Shown here in pieces: positions 8,259-17,519 of a DNA stretch of 64,000 bases. Location: assembly GCF_003383615.1 (NCBI RefSeq), contig NZ_QNUL01000004.1, positions 124,001-188,000 of the forward strand, given 5' to 3'. The stretch comes from Dyadobacter luteus (GTDB taxonomy: Bacteria > Bacteroidota > Bacteroidia > Cytophagales > Spirosomataceae). The notes below the pieces were generated by a model. That model saw nothing but the letters and a program-made list of their open reading frames with translations. It did not search any database and was not told the origin of the DNA. How positions within the stretch are numbered: position 1 is the stretch's first letter; the number at the start of each line of letters is the position of its first letter. The translations under genes and the position numbers were made by a program.

Positions 8259-11102
8259 CTATCGGCTCAGATATAAATTCCTTTCGCTGTAAACCTTTTG
8301 GAAGAACTCGTCTTCAAGATCATCAATGAAATAGATCCCTTCACCCGTAGATTTCATCTCAGGCCCAAGTTCCTTATTTACATTCGGGAATTTGTTGAAA
8401 GAGAATACAGGGATTTTAATTGCCCATCCTTTTTTCACTGGGTTGAAAGTGAAGTCAGAAACCTTCTTGTCTCCAAGCATCAACTTTGTAGCATAGTTTA
8501 CGTATGGTTCCTGGTATGCTTTACATATAAATGGAACCGTACGTGAAGCTCTTGGATTGGCTTCAATTACATATACAATTCCGTTCTTTACCGCAAACTG
8601 TACGTTGATCAGACCTTTCACATTCATTGCTTTGGCAATTTTGCGTGTATGATCTTCAATTTGTCTTACCTCATCATCCGAAAGGGCAAAGTGAGGAAGT
8701 GTTGCATGGGAGTCACCTGAGTGAATTCCGGCAGGCTCAATATGCTCCATTACACCAATGATGTAGGAATCTTCACCGTCGCAGATCGCATCAGCTTCAG
8801 CTTCAAGAGCACCTTCCAGGAAGTGGTCAAGAAGAATATTGTTATCAGGAATGTCATGAAGGATTTTCACTACGTGTTGTTCCAGTTCTTTCTCGTTAAG
8901 AACAATTTTCATGTTCTGTCCACCCAATACATAACTCGGACGAACCAGTAGCGGGAATCCAAGTGTGCGGGAGAGCTCAACGGCAGCATCAGCAGTTCTT
9001 ACTGTTCCGAATTTAGGATAAGGAATGCCAAGTTCTTCAAGCAGTGGAGAGAAGCGGCCGCGGTCTTCAGCCCAGTCTAACGAATTGTAGCTGGTTCCGA
9101 TAATTTTGATACCATATTTTTCCAGCTTTTCTGCCATTTTCAAAGCAGTTTGTCCACCAAGCTGTACAATCACACCTTCTGGTTTTTCATGCTGTATGAT
9201 GTCATAGACGTGCTCCCAGAAAACAGGCTCAAAATATAGTTTGTCGGCAATATCCGGATCTGTTGACACAGTTTCAGGATTACAGTTGATCATGATTGTT
9301 TCATAACCAGCTTCTTTCGCTGCCAATACGCCGTGAACACATGAGTAATCAAATTCGATACCCTGACCGATACGGTTAGGACCAGAACCTAATACAACCA
9401 CTTTCTTTTTATCACTCACTATCGATTCGTTATCAGGCATTTCCTGAGAAGAATTGAAAGTAGAGTAGTAGTAAGGTGTTTTCGCTTCAAACTCAGCAGC
9501 GCAGGTATCCACACATTTGTATACACGCTGTATGCCAAGATCTTTTCTTCTGTCGTAAACCTTACTTTCTTTCGTATTCAAAAGGTGAGCGATCTGGCGA
9601 TCCGCATATCCTTTTTGTTTTGCATTAAGCAGAAGCTCTTTCGGCAGATCTTCAAGATCAAATTTTCCGATCTCGTGTTCTAGTTCGATCAGTTCTTCAA
9701 TCTGGCGAAGGAACCATGGATCGATTTTGGTAAGATTTTGGATGGTTTTGAACGACAAACCAATTTTGAATGCATCGTAGATATGAAACAAACGATCCCA
9801 GCTCGGATGCTTCAGACTGTGCTTGATTGCTTCCTGGTCACGTAGTTCACGTCCGTCAGCTCCTAATCCGTTACGACGTATTTCAAGAGACTGACATGCT
9901 TTTTGAAGTGCTTCCTGGAAGTTACGTCCAATACCCATCGCTTCACCAACAGATTTCATCTGAAGACCAAGTGAACGGTCTGCACCTTTAAATTTATCGA
10001 AATTCCAACGTGGAACTTTTACAATTACATAGTCAATTGATGGCTCGAAGAAAGCAGAAGTGCTTCCTGTAATCGGGTTGGTAAGTTCATCCAGATTGTA
10101 TCCGATTGCCATTTTGGCGGCGATTTTCGCAATTGGATAACCCGTTGCTTTTGAAGCAAGTGCTGAAGAGCGCGATACACGAGGGTTAATTTCAATAGCA
10201 ATAATCATGTCATCTTCAGGATTTACTGAAAACTGAACATTACAACCTCCTGCAAATTTTCCGATTCCATCCATCATTTTGATAGCCAGATCGCGCATTT
10301 GCTGATAAAGTGTATCAGGCAATGTCATCGCCGGAGCTACAGTGATACTGTCGCCAGTGTGGACACCCATCGGATCAAAGTTCTCGATGGAGCAAATGAT
10401 GATAAAGTTTCCTTTATTATCACGAAGTAACTCAAGTTCATACTCCTTCCATCCCGTCACACTTTGTTCAACCAACACCTCATGTACCGGAGAAGCATGA
10501 AGCCCGTTGTTCAAAGCCTGATCGAAGTCCTCTTCTTTTTCAACAATACCGCCACCTGTACCTCCCAGGGTGAATGAAGGGCGGATAACAAGTGGAAAAC
10601 CTATTTCCTGAGCAATTTCTTTTCCTTCCAAAAATGAACGGGCAGTACGTCCTTTACAAACGTTCACATCCAGTTCAAGCATTTTAAGCCTGAATTTTTC
10701 CCTGTCTTCGGTAGTTTCAATTGCCTTAATATCAACACCAATGATCTCCACATTATACTTTTTCCATACACCTGCTTTGTCACAGTCAATGGCAAGGTTC
10801 AATGCAGTTTGTCCACCCATAGTCGGAAGTACAGCATCAATAGGCTTACCCATCGCAATGTGCTGTTCCAGAATTTTAACTATGGATTTCTTTTCCAATG
10901 GAAGCAGGTAAACATGATCCGCACTGATGGGGTCGGTCATGATCGTTGCAGGGTTGGAATTGATCAATACTACCTCAACACCTTCCTCGCGAAGAGAACG
11001 GGCGGCCTGAGAACCGGCATAGTCAAACTCGCACGCCTGACCGATGATAATTGGACCTGAACCGATAATTAGAACGGACTTGATATTCGTATTTTTGGGC
11101 AC
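8259..11102 (-). CDS. carB: Carbamoyl-phosphate synthase large subunit, without the C-terminal allosteric domain
   Basis: A 947-residue CarB that makes carbamoyl phosphate from bicarbonate, ammonia delivered by CarA, and two ATP, feeding pyrimidine and arginine synthesis. Both ATP-grasp halves are present: the first begins KSVLIIGSGPIIIGQACEFD and has FTLGGTGGG, and the second begins VVVLGSGPNRIGQGIEFDYS (about residue 570) and has RPSYVLGGQNM. The protein stops soon after GPEMKSTGEG, so the MGS-like regulatory domain of about 140 residues found in E. coli CarB is absent. I chose the GTG at 11102 because the family starts with (M)PKNTNIKSVLIIGSGP there and a -7 promoter box lies at 11199-11206, downstream of which the longer frame could not begin. 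carA is not in the window. Confidence 0.95.
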   Translation of the reverse strand: MPKNTNIKSVLIIGSGPIIIGQACEFDYAGSQAARSLREEGVEVVLINSNPATIMTDPISADHVYLLPLEKKSIVKILEQHIAMGKPIDAVLPTMGGQTALNLAIDCDKAGVWKKYNVEIIGVDIKAIETTEDREKFRLKMLELDVNVCKGRTARSFLEGKEIAQEIGFPLVIRPSFTLGGTGGGIVEKEEDFDQALNNGLHASPVHEVLVEQSVTGWKEYELELLRDNKGNFIIICSIENFDPMGVHTGDSITVAPAMTLPDTLYQQMRDLAIKMMDGIGKFAGGCNVQFSVNPEDDMIIAIEINPRVSRSSALASKATGYPIAKIAAKMAIGYNLDELTNPITGSTSAFFEPSIDYVIVKVPRWNFDKFKGADRSLGLQMKSVGEAMGIGRNFQEALQKACQSLEIRRNGLGADGRELRDQEAIKHSLKHPSWDRLFHIYDAFKIGLSFKTIQNLTKIDPWFLRQIEELIELEHEIGKFDLEDLPKELLLNAKQKGYADRQIAHLLNTKESKVYDRRKDLGIQRVYKCVDTCAAEFEAKTPYYYSTFNSSQEMPDNESIVSDKKKVVVLGSGPNRIGQGIEFDYSCVHGVLAAKEAGYETIMINCNPETVSTDPDIADKLYFEPVFWEHVYDIIQHEKPEGVIVQLGGQTALKMAEKLEKYGIKIIGTSYNSLDWAEDRGRFSPLLEELGIPYPKFGTVRTADAAVELSRTLGFPLLVRPSYVLGGQNMKIVLNEKELEQHVVKILHDIPDNNILLDHFLEGALEAEADAICDGEDSYIIGVMEHIEPAGIHSGDSHATLPHFALSDDEVRQIEDHTRKIAKAMNVKGLINVQFAVKNGIVYVIEANPRASRTVPFICKAYQEPYVNYATKLMLGDKKVSDFTFNPVKKGWAIKIPVFSFNKFPNVNKELGPEMKSTGEGIYFIDDLEDEFFQKVYSERNLYLSR

Positions 11103-11198
11103 AGTAATTGGTAATTTGTAGAAATGTAGAAAAAACTTTTTAGCAACTTTCGGTGATGCCTCCAGCCTGTATAAGTAGGTGTAGGTCCAAAAATTCCA

Positions 11199-11206
11199 CA
11201 AAGTTA
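11199..11206 (-). promoter_or_regulatory. -7 promoter element upstream of carB
   Basis: Minus strand TAACTTTG (TAnnTTTG). It implies a leader of roughly 90 bases before the GTG start at 11102. No clear -33 TTTG is visible. No pyrimidine-responsive attenuator was recognised in the leader. Confidence 0.45.
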
Positions 11207-11385
11207 ATTCGTATATCTGAAAAAGACCACTGGCAGAGCATATTTAATGTTAACTTTTTAAGAAAACTGTTTTTGAAAGCTTTGTTTTCACTTCGAGGAA
11301 AATCTGTGTTTCTTGCCGTTTGAAAGAGAAGAAAATGATTTGTCGTCAACCCTTTTTAATTGCTAACTAAATCATAATGAGTTAA

Positions 11386-11811
11386 ATGAGTATTTATAAA
11401 TCGCAGGTAGTAGGGTTTGAACAAACATTCCAGATTGGTCAGGATGCCTACTTTACAAGTGTAGCCCCTGTAAGCTCTTTTGTAGTATCTTTTGAAGATG
11501 ATACAGAAACAGGCTATTTCTATTCTGTAGCTGTAGGAGAGCAAATCACAATTCTTGACGCTTTGCATATCTACAACGTAGGCGATGTTATTCATAGAGA
11601 TAAGCCATGTAAAATTCAGATTATGTGGACGGAAGATGGACAAATTGCTTCTTTGCTGATCAATGGATATTGTCAGGCGGTATTTGATTTTTCGCAGAGA
11701 GCGGGTTTTTGCAGAAATAACTTTCCCGAAAACAAAGGTGTATGGAAGCAGACAGGCTCCCGGCTTTTGACAGATGAGCTTATAGCAGAAATATTTTCTA
11801 AACAGAGCTGA
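11386..11811 (+). CDS. Conserved protein of unknown function, DUF2251-like
   Basis: A 141-residue soluble protein with no signal peptide or membrane segment. The central FEDDTETGYFYSV followed by ILDALHIYNV is the pattern I associate with the DUF2251 family, whose role is unknown. The ATG at 11386 follows a leader without a clear ribosome-binding site. It converges on the Omp85-like gene with a 9-base gap. The family label is from memory of the motif and not from a search. Confidence 0.7.
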   Translation: MSIYKSQVVGFEQTFQIGQDAYFTSVAPVSSFVVSFEDDTETGYFYSVAVGEQITILDALHIYNVGDVIHRDKPCKIQIMWTEDGQIASLLINGYCQAVFDFSQRAGFCRNNFPENKGVWKQTGSRLLTDELIAEIFSKQS

Positions 11812-11820
11812 TACCTTCTT

Positions 11821-13665
11821 TTATTGAAGAGGTACAATGGAAGGAGCTGAAATATCAAAGTCGCGCAGCCGGAGCGGAACATTGCCGGCGGCTCCGAAAC
11901 GCATCGTGCTGCTGTTGCCGGGAATATTAGGATAGTAGCCAAAATGAATCTGAAATGTATTGAATGTCAGGTTTTCATTTCTGAGTCTCAACCCTAAACC
12001 ATAGCCCTGGTAAAGCGGACTGTCTCTGAGTCGCCCCACGCCATTGACCAGTCCAAGGTCCGCAAAAACAAAGTAGGCAATACGAAATCCGAGTAAACTT
12101 TTATCAGAGAAAAAAACTGTTTCTGTTCCGATCGTAAATCTTTTGGTGCCTATCAGCTGATCACTGTATATACCTCTGATTCCCTGGTCTCTGCTTATAT
12201 TCAAGTAATCATACGCATCGCGGTCTATCCCATGGGTATAACGGAGCGTAAGAAACTGACGAAAAAAGCTGTACCGAAAGGGTATCAGGTTACTAATGTA
12301 GTTCATTTGTCCGCTGATAACGCCCTGCCTTGCTTCACCACTCTGGTAATAGCTTCCTGTATTAAACAAGAGGTACATATAGCCCAGATTGTGTGGCAGA
12401 TAATTGCCAGTCGCATATTGCAAACCGGCATAACCACGCTGACCGTATTCCGTTTTTTCTTTTCCAATTGTAAGTGAAAACAGGTTTCCTACAGGAACAT
12501 CTTCCGTCCGTCCGAAACCATAGATCAATACGTCCCGTTTATAATTCCTGTTTGAGTAACCTAAACTGAAAAGCAGAGCGCTTCTGTTCCAGTAAATTTT
12601 ATTAGAGTCCGCCGACACCGGAGGTCTGTCAAGATATTTGTAATTGTTGTAACGTACCGCGGTGACCAACCGCGAATTTTCCGATAAAATGGTATTTTTG
12701 AAAGGGAACTTGAAAGAACGTCCCAACCACATGTCGTAATAATTATATTTAGTTTCAAAAAGGGGGATGGGCTGTTTAGCATCCAGAATATTACGTTTAT
12801 AGTGCCTCTGTCTCAAACTCCCTGCTTCAGCAGCACCGGCATATTTTGTCTCAGTGGTAAGAAATGGCCGGAAAAACCTTATAGATTGCTCTTTCAGGTC
12901 ACGTTCATAGATGAAACTTGCCTGGCCGGTAATGAATGTCTTTCCGATATAGGGAACAGTGTAAATCGTTCTGAACTGAAACTTTTGAAGCGTGTCGCGG
13001 CCATCCCAGCGGATTGCTGTAAGTTGGGAATGCGTGGTTCCGTTGGCGTTGATATTATTGAGCCCTATGTGGAATTTATTAAAAGAACTGAATCCGCCTG
13101 AGAAGTTAAGCGACCAGGCATCCTGAATCAAAACCACGACATCGGCCATCCAGGTTACATCCTGTCTGGGGATCACCAGTATCCTCGCATCAGTAATCAG
13201 TTTATTAGATCGCAGCAGACGTTCATTGTCCTTCAAAACCTGAGCACGGATATCGTCGCCTTCGGAGAAGAGCAGAAAAGACTTTCTGATAATGCCCTCT
13301 CTGGTATTTGTATGGAAGTTCTTGCTGAGAAATCTTTCGAGCCTGTTCCCTTTTCGGGTTGTATCATATACAGATTCACCAAGCATATTAAGCTGGTGAA
13401 TAACGATGTTTCTGATCACCATCCCCTCGTAGGGAGTAAAAGGATTTTTTTCAATTTCCTTTACCTCACTCACCTTGCCCTGGTTATACACATCCCTGAA
13501 AAGCAGTCTGTATACAGCCTTGGAGAACTTGGTTTTGGACATACGCATCTTCAGATTCGTATATCTGATACTGTCCTTTTCATGTGTAACCCTTTTCAGA
13601 CTGTCCGGATTTTGGGCAGTAGCTATCGTAGTTACAAATAAAAAAAGAATCAAATATCTATACAT
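11821..13665 (-). CDS. Omp85/BamA-like outer-membrane beta-barrel protein
   Basis: A 614-residue exported protein: signal peptide about 1-17 (LILFLFVTTIATAQ), a short region with POTRA-like character (about 75-175: GMVIRNIVIHQLNMLG, then FSEGDDIRAQVLKDNERLLRS and DARILVIPR), and a C-terminal barrel with many alternating strands and aromatic residues (about 185-614). The order POTRA-like then barrel suggests an Omp85 superfamily protein. It is shorter than BamA, with room for perhaps one or two POTRA domains. Bacteroidota encode several such proteins; the role, whether assembly or export, is not clear. It is transcribed alone, or after the gene at 13770 with a 104-base gap. Confidence 0.72.
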   Translation of the reverse strand: MYRYLILFLFVTTIATAQNPDSLKRVTHEKDSIRYTNLKMRMSKTKFSKAVYRLLFRDVYNQGKVSEVKEIEKNPFTPYEGMVIRNIVIHQLNMLGESVYDTTRKGNRLERFLSKNFHTNTREGIIRKSFLLFSEGDDIRAQVLKDNERLLRSNKLITDARILVIPRQDVTWMADVVVLIQDAWSLNFSGGFSSFNKFHIGLNNINANGTTHSQLTAIRWDGRDTLQKFQFRTIYTVPYIGKTFITGQASFIYERDLKEQSIRFFRPFLTTETKYAGAAEAGSLRQRHYKRNILDAKQPIPLFETKYNYYDMWLGRSFKFPFKNTILSENSRLVTAVRYNNYKYLDRPPVSADSNKIYWNRSALLFSLGYSNRNYKRDVLIYGFGRTEDVPVGNLFSLTIGKEKTEYGQRGYAGLQYATGNYLPHNLGYMYLLFNTGSYYQSGEARQGVISGQMNYISNLIPFRYSFFRQFLTLRYTHGIDRDAYDYLNISRDQGIRGIYSDQLIGTKRFTIGTETVFFSDKSLLGFRIAYFVFADLGLVNGVGRLRDSPLYQGYGLGLRLRNENLTFNTFQIHFGYYPNIPGNSSTMRFGAAGNVPLRLRDFDISAPSIVPLQ

Positions 13666-13769
13666 AGGATCAACAGGGCAAAACCTCAGGCTGTATAATA
13701 AATGTTATGTATGATAGATGTGGAAAGTTAAGGGTTGGTTAATATACAAAAACAGAAGCATTTAAATTA

Positions 13770-15449
13770 CTATTTGCCTCTTGCCTGCCAAATGGCCTGA
13801 ATGGTTTTGTCAAGTTCTGCAGGTGCAGGCGCATTTTTCTGGGCAAATTTTCCGTTTGGCCTGATGATAGCATAGGTTCCCGACTCAATAGGGTTAAGCT
13901 TGAAGAGTAAATCTATCGCCTGCCCGCTGGACAAAAACATATGTACTCCTTTCAAACGATGCCTTATGATATATTGTTTTACCAGATCACCCGAAACAAA
14001 TACTTCATCGGCTGGAAGGTGAAGGAACAAAAAGACTACATCTGTCGGAAGCTGTGCTTGCATAGCGGCAATGAAGGCAAGATCATCGCGGCTTTTAGGG
14101 TCGTCAAAACTCCATTTGACCACATAAATCGTTTTTCCTTTGTAAAGATCCGTCATGCGGTTGAGCCATGTCGTACCTCTTTCATTGGAAGCGCTGATAA
14201 AATAGCCCGGCAGCGCCTCGGTAGGTTCTGTCCGCACATCTTTAAAAGCAATAAACTTCTCAATATTGATACTGTCCCTCACTTCCATTTTGACGATTTC
14301 ATCCAGAGAATTACGAAACTGAGGAATAGTCAGCGTGCTTTTGATATGCTGGCTCAATCTTAACTGCTGACTATAGGTATATTTATGGAAGTTGCGGGGC
14401 AGGAACCTTGCCTTAAGAAATTCTCTTGCGGTACTGTCAAACATTTCACCATAAAACCTGCTTTCTCTTTCATAACTGAACAACAGATTAAGCAGCATTT
14501 CATTTTTCGCATACATATTACTCAGGAAATCGAGTTCCACTTTTTCGGCTGTTCCTTTTGAAATGATTTCATCAAGTCTTTCTCTTTCTGATGCAGTAAG
14601 TTTGGATGAATTTGAGCGAATCAGATATGCCATTCTCCTGACCGGCAACGAGTTGTTGCGCGAGGGAATTGTCGCTTTTTTCTCATCAATTTGCCTGTCC
14701 GCGAAGGTACCGAAGCGGCTGGCCCAGGTAACTCGTTGCGTTGTCAATGGCGACTGGGCAAGGCGATTCAAACTGTCGAGCAAATCTTTGCCGAGCGCAT
14801 ACTGGTTTGTGAGGGCATATTCATACAAATTCTGAAGCATTTCGTCGTTGGCCAGCGCCTGTGCCCAATTCTTTAAAGTTGGGTCAACTATACCGGTTGC
14901 TGCTACTGCCTGTAATGCAGAAAGCTTAAGCTCAGCTCTTTTGCTGGAAAGACTTTGTGCTTCTGTCGGACTTTTTGCCCAAAAGGTTTCATAGAAACGC
15001 GTTCCCAGAACTGAATTAGCCCTGATGCGTTTTGCTTCTTCGTTGACCAGCGTGTAGTTCTGGTTATTGGCTTCAGCATTTACACCTGCGAAGTAAAACA
15101 AGCGATTTTTGCTAGCAAGAGAGTCTCCGTTGAATGTAATCTCAATTGTGCCGGGAGATCCCAGAAATGTAGCGAAAGCCTTACCGCTATAGTCCAGATA
15201 GATTTCCTCTTTTCCGTAGAGCATTGGTAATGAAACACGGAAGCTTCCGTCCGGGGCTAATGGCGCCTGTTTGCTCAGTTCTGATTGTGGCTGAAGTATA
15301 TTGTTTCGGGAAAAGGTGATGGAAGGAGCCTGTCTGTAAAGGCGGCCATTCAGATTCAGAATACGCCCTTGAATGATCAGGGAGTCTGTCGCAGCAAATG
15401 CTGATGCGGACAGGCAAACAAGGATGGCAAGTGAGATGACGAAGCGCAT
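13770..15449 (-). CDS. Secreted thioredoxin-fold protein lacking the CxxC active site
   Basis: A 559-residue protein with a signal peptide (LAILVCLSASAFAA). An N-terminal beta-rich segment (about 25-115) is followed by a long helical middle and a C-terminal thioredoxin-like domain (about 415-559: GKTIYVVKWSFDD, then DVVFLFLHLP and GTYAIIRPNGKF). Where TlpA-like proteins have WCxxC this one has WSFDDPK, so it cannot be a thiol oxidoreductase of the usual type. It lies 51 bases after nuoC on the same strand and could be read through from nuoBC. Function unknown; a periplasmic binding or scaffold role is inference. Confidence 0.7.
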   Translation of the reverse strand: MRFVISLAILVCLSASAFAATDSLIIQGRILNLNGRLYRQAPSITFSRNNILQPQSELSKQAPLAPDGSFRVSLPMLYGKEEIYLDYSGKAFATFLGSPGTIEITFNGDSLASKNRLFYFAGVNAEANNQNYTLVNEEAKRIRANSVLGTRFYETFWAKSPTEAQSLSSKRAELKLSALQAVAATGIVDPTLKNWAQALANDEMLQNLYEYALTNQYALGKDLLDSLNRLAQSPLTTQRVTWASRFGTFADRQIDEKKATIPSRNNSLPVRRMAYLIRSNSSKLTASERERLDEIISKGTAEKVELDFLSNMYAKNEMLLNLLFSYERESRFYGEMFDSTAREFLKARFLPRNFHKYTYSQQLRLSQHIKSTLTIPQFRNSLDEIVKMEVRDSINIEKFIAFKDVRTEPTEALPGYFISASNERGTTWLNRMTDLYKGKTIYVVKWSFDDPKSRDDLAFIAAMQAQLPTDVVFLFLHLPADEVFVSGDLVKQYIIRHRLKGVHMFLSSGQAIDLLFKLNPIESGTYAIIRPNGKFAQKNAPAPAELDKTIQAIWQARGK

Positions 15450-15500
15450 TTTATTCTGTATTGACGATTACTTGGACGAAATGATTAGGGGTAAGGTGAG

Positions 15501-16022
15501 CTATTCTGCCAGTCGCGGCCCATCTTCATATTTGACATAAATGCCATGGTATCTGTCCTGTGCCGCATAATCTTTTCTGAGCGGATGACCTTCCCAGTCC
15601 TCCGGAAGCAAAATACGACGCTGGTCAGGATGTCCTTCAAAATGGATACCCACGAGATCAAAAATTTCGCGCTCATGCCAGTCTGCAGTTCTCCATATGT
15701 GGCTCACGGTAGGTACGGCAGGCAGGGGTTCACACTCCGTATTACGTGGAAAAACAATTTTGATCATCAGGTCGTGACCGTAGGGAATTGAAGTCAGGTT
15801 ATAAACCAGCTCCATCGTATTCAGGCCGGGGCCGTTATCGATTCCGGTAATGCAAGCCAGGTAGTCAAAAAAAAGCCTGTCATCATTGTGCAGGAATTGA
15901 CAAACGTCAGCAATTGCATCGGATGGCAGAATCAGTATAGGCTGAGGCCCTTTCAGGTCTCCGTCTATTTTTGTCTGAGGAAAATGGTTTGTTATTACTT
16001 CTGTTATTTCCTGAAATGTCAT
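15501..16022 (-). CDS. nuoC: NADH-quinone oxidoreductase subunit C
   Basis: A 173-residue subunit C (30-kDa type) of respiratory complex I, part of the peripheral arm next to NuoD. The family signature is visible: HIWRTADWHEREIFDLVGIHFEGHP then RRILLPEDWEGHPLRKDY. It is separate and not fused to NuoD. It follows nuoB by 52 bases. The next gene downstream is not nuoD but a thioredoxin-fold protein, which is unusual, and subunits D to N are not in the window. Confidence 0.96.
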   Translation of the reverse strand: MTFQEITEVITNHFPQTKIDGDLKGPQPILILPSDAIADVCQFLHNDDRLFFDYLACITGIDNGPGLNTMELVYNLTSIPYGHDLMIKIVFPRNTECEPLPAVPTVSHIWRTADWHEREIFDLVGIHFEGHPDQRRILLPEDWEGHPLRKDYAAQDRYHGIYVKYEDGPRLAE

Positions 16023-16074
16023 TCTTACTAAATATTTAATCTGAAGAGGTACTTTACCGAAGGTGTCTGCAGCC

Positions 16075-16599
16075 TTAAGAAACTACTGCGAACTTCTCTT
16101 CCACTTCCAGAAACAATTCCGGTGCCAGAGGGTGCTCTCCGCGGATTTTTTCCTGTAATTTCATAAATCCTCCGATCAGCGCTTCCGGACGGGGAGGGCA
16201 GCCGGGAACATATACGTCCACGGGGATAATTCTATCCACACCTTTCACCACATGATAACCATGTTCCCAGTAGGGACCGCCACAATTTGAGCAGCTTCCC
16301 ATCGAAATAACATAGCGTGGTTCAGGCATTTGTTCATACAAACGTCGGATACGATCGGCCATTTTAAAGGTTACAGTGCCGGCAACTATCATTACGTCCG
16401 ATTGCCGGGGGGAAGGGCGGGGCATGATGCCAAAGCGTTCCAGATCATAGTGAGAAGCATATGTAGCCATCATTTCAATGGCGCAACATGCTAATCCGAA
16501 ACCCATCGGCCACAGCGAAGATAATCGCGCCCAGTTCATCAAATCTTCTGCATTTGTCAGAATGATTCCTCCGTCACCGTTTTTTATTCTGTCACTCAT
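16075..16599 (-). CDS. nuoB: NADH-quinone oxidoreductase subunit B
   Basis: A 174-residue NuoB, the complex I subunit that carries the terminal 4Fe-4S cluster N2. The cluster ligands are visible: the adjacent cysteines in GLACCAIEM, then the Cys in [10 protein letters not shown] and in [11 protein letters not shown]. Length is normal. It begins the nuoB-nuoC unit, with a candidate -7 promoter box upstream at 16666-16673. nuoA is cut off from it by an opposite-strand gene. Confidence 0.97.
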   Translation of the reverse strand: MSDRIKNGDGGIILTNAEDLMNWARLSSLWPMGFGLACCAIEMMATYASHYDLERFGIMPRPSPRQSDVMIVAGTVTFKMADRIRRLYEQMPEPRYVISMGSCSNCGGPYWEHGYHVVKGVDRIIPVDVYVPGCPPRPEALIGGFMKLQEKIRGEHPLAPELFLEVEEKFAVVS

Positions 16600-16665
16600 T
16601 TTGAAAGCACTTTTGTGAGGTAATGCTGGTATAAAATTTTTAAGTCAACCAGTACCCGATTATTA

Positions 16666-16673
16666 CAAATGTA
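16666..16673 (-). promoter_or_regulatory. -7 promoter element upstream of nuoB
   Basis: Minus strand TACATTTG (TAnnTTTG), 66 bases upstream of the nuoB ATG, in the gap between the divergent genes at 16599 and 16740. The -33 spacing is poor. It suggests nuoBC can be transcribed apart from nuoA. Confidence 0.45.
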
Positions 16674-16739
16674 ATCATTATCGCCTATAAACGATGTCAC
16701 AACCGGCTCATCATTCACAGTAACATATCAACATAATCT

Positions 16740-17498
16740 ATGAAAAATAAATTACTTCTTTGCTTTACATTGGCGTTTGCCCACGTTGGCATTCAGGCAC
16801 AGGATGTTGCAGATACTACGACTTCAAAGACATATAATAGTGGCTTTGCCGTCTATGCAGAGATAGGTGTTCTGCGCAATAATAGTTTTAGCGGTATCCG
16901 GGACCGCATGAGGGAGCTCAATATTCGTCCATTTGAGTCTGTGATGACTTCAATTGTACTGGCAAAAAGGAGGGAAACCGATAAGTTCTACATGGAGCAC
17001 AGGCTGATTCTGGCCAACAGCACAAAATATAACCGGGATAAAGATATGCCACGGAGCATGTTCAGGGGAATCGGTATTGGTGTGGACGCGAGCCCTAAAT
17101 TTGTAAATACGAAAAGGTGGAATGTACTGGTTCCGTTGGGCTGGGATCTGATGCTGTATCAGCTTCGAATTAAAAATGACCAGTCTGCGAGTCTGTCGCA
17201 GGTAATTCAGAATCCTGGTCAGTTTAAATCAATGAGATTGTACAACGGTAGCCTGAATTTGCATGGCGGGGTAGGGGTAGACTATAAAATGAATTTTCTT
17301 CCCCGCATACACGATAAGGTTTACATCAGTGCAAAGGCAACGTATCATCTGCCTGTGTTGCGCAGAGGACTTTGGAGAGGTGAGGATGTGACGGTTAACG
17401 ACCTGCCTTCTTTCAGAGCAAATCAGTTGTACGCTCAGCTTGGTTTGGTTTTCTTTCCCAAAGGAAGCAGAAAGGTATGGCGCGGAATGCACAGATAG
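16740..17498 (+). CDS. Secreted or outer-membrane protein of unknown function between nuoA and nuoB
   Basis: A 252-residue protein with a signal peptide (KLLLCFTLAFAHVGIQAQ, cleaved near residue 21). The rest alternates short hydrophobic strands with charged turns (GFAVYAEIGV, KFYMEHRLIL, GGVGVDYKMNF, KVYISAKATYHLP, NQLYAQLGLVFFP), as in small outer-membrane beta-barrels. I do not recognise the family. It is the only plus-strand gene within the nuo region and splits nuoA from nuoBC. A hairpin at its stop codon is shared with nuoA. Confidence 0.65.
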   Translation: MKNKLLLCFTLAFAHVGIQAQDVADTTTSKTYNSGFAVYAEIGVLRNNSFSGIRDRMRELNIRPFESVMTSIVLAKRRETDKFYMEHRLILANSTKYNRDKDMPRSMFRGIGIGVDASPKFVNTKRWNVLVPLGWDLMLYQLRIKNDQSASLSQVIQNPGQFKSMRLYNGSLNLHGGVGVDYKMNFLPRIHDKVYISAKATYHLPVLRRGLWRGEDVTVNDLPSFRANQLYAQLGLVFFPKGSRKVWRGMHR

Positions 17499-17519
17499 GG
17501 GATTATCAGACCCTATCTG
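17492..17519. terminator. Hairpin shared by converging genes
   Basis: A perfect 9-bp stem, CAGATAGGG with CCCTATCTG around a 10-base loop, spans the stop codons of the outer-membrane protein gene (plus) and nuoA (minus). Neither side has a strong T tract, so termination efficiency is uncertain. Coordinates may be off by one. Confidence 0.6.

Noticed and set aside
11103-11201. Upstream extension of carB by 33 codons
   Set aside because: The family start matches GTG 11102, and a -7 box at 11199-11206 puts the start of transcription near or below the extended start.
11140-11349. 69-codon minus frame upstream of carB
   Set aside because: It spans the carB leader and promoter and has no protein-like pattern.
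11356-11643. 95-codon minus frame
   Set aside because: Shadow of the DUF2251-like gene on the other strand.
15187-15417. 76-codon minus frame
   Set aside because: Overlaps the thioredoxin-fold gene in another frame on the same strand.
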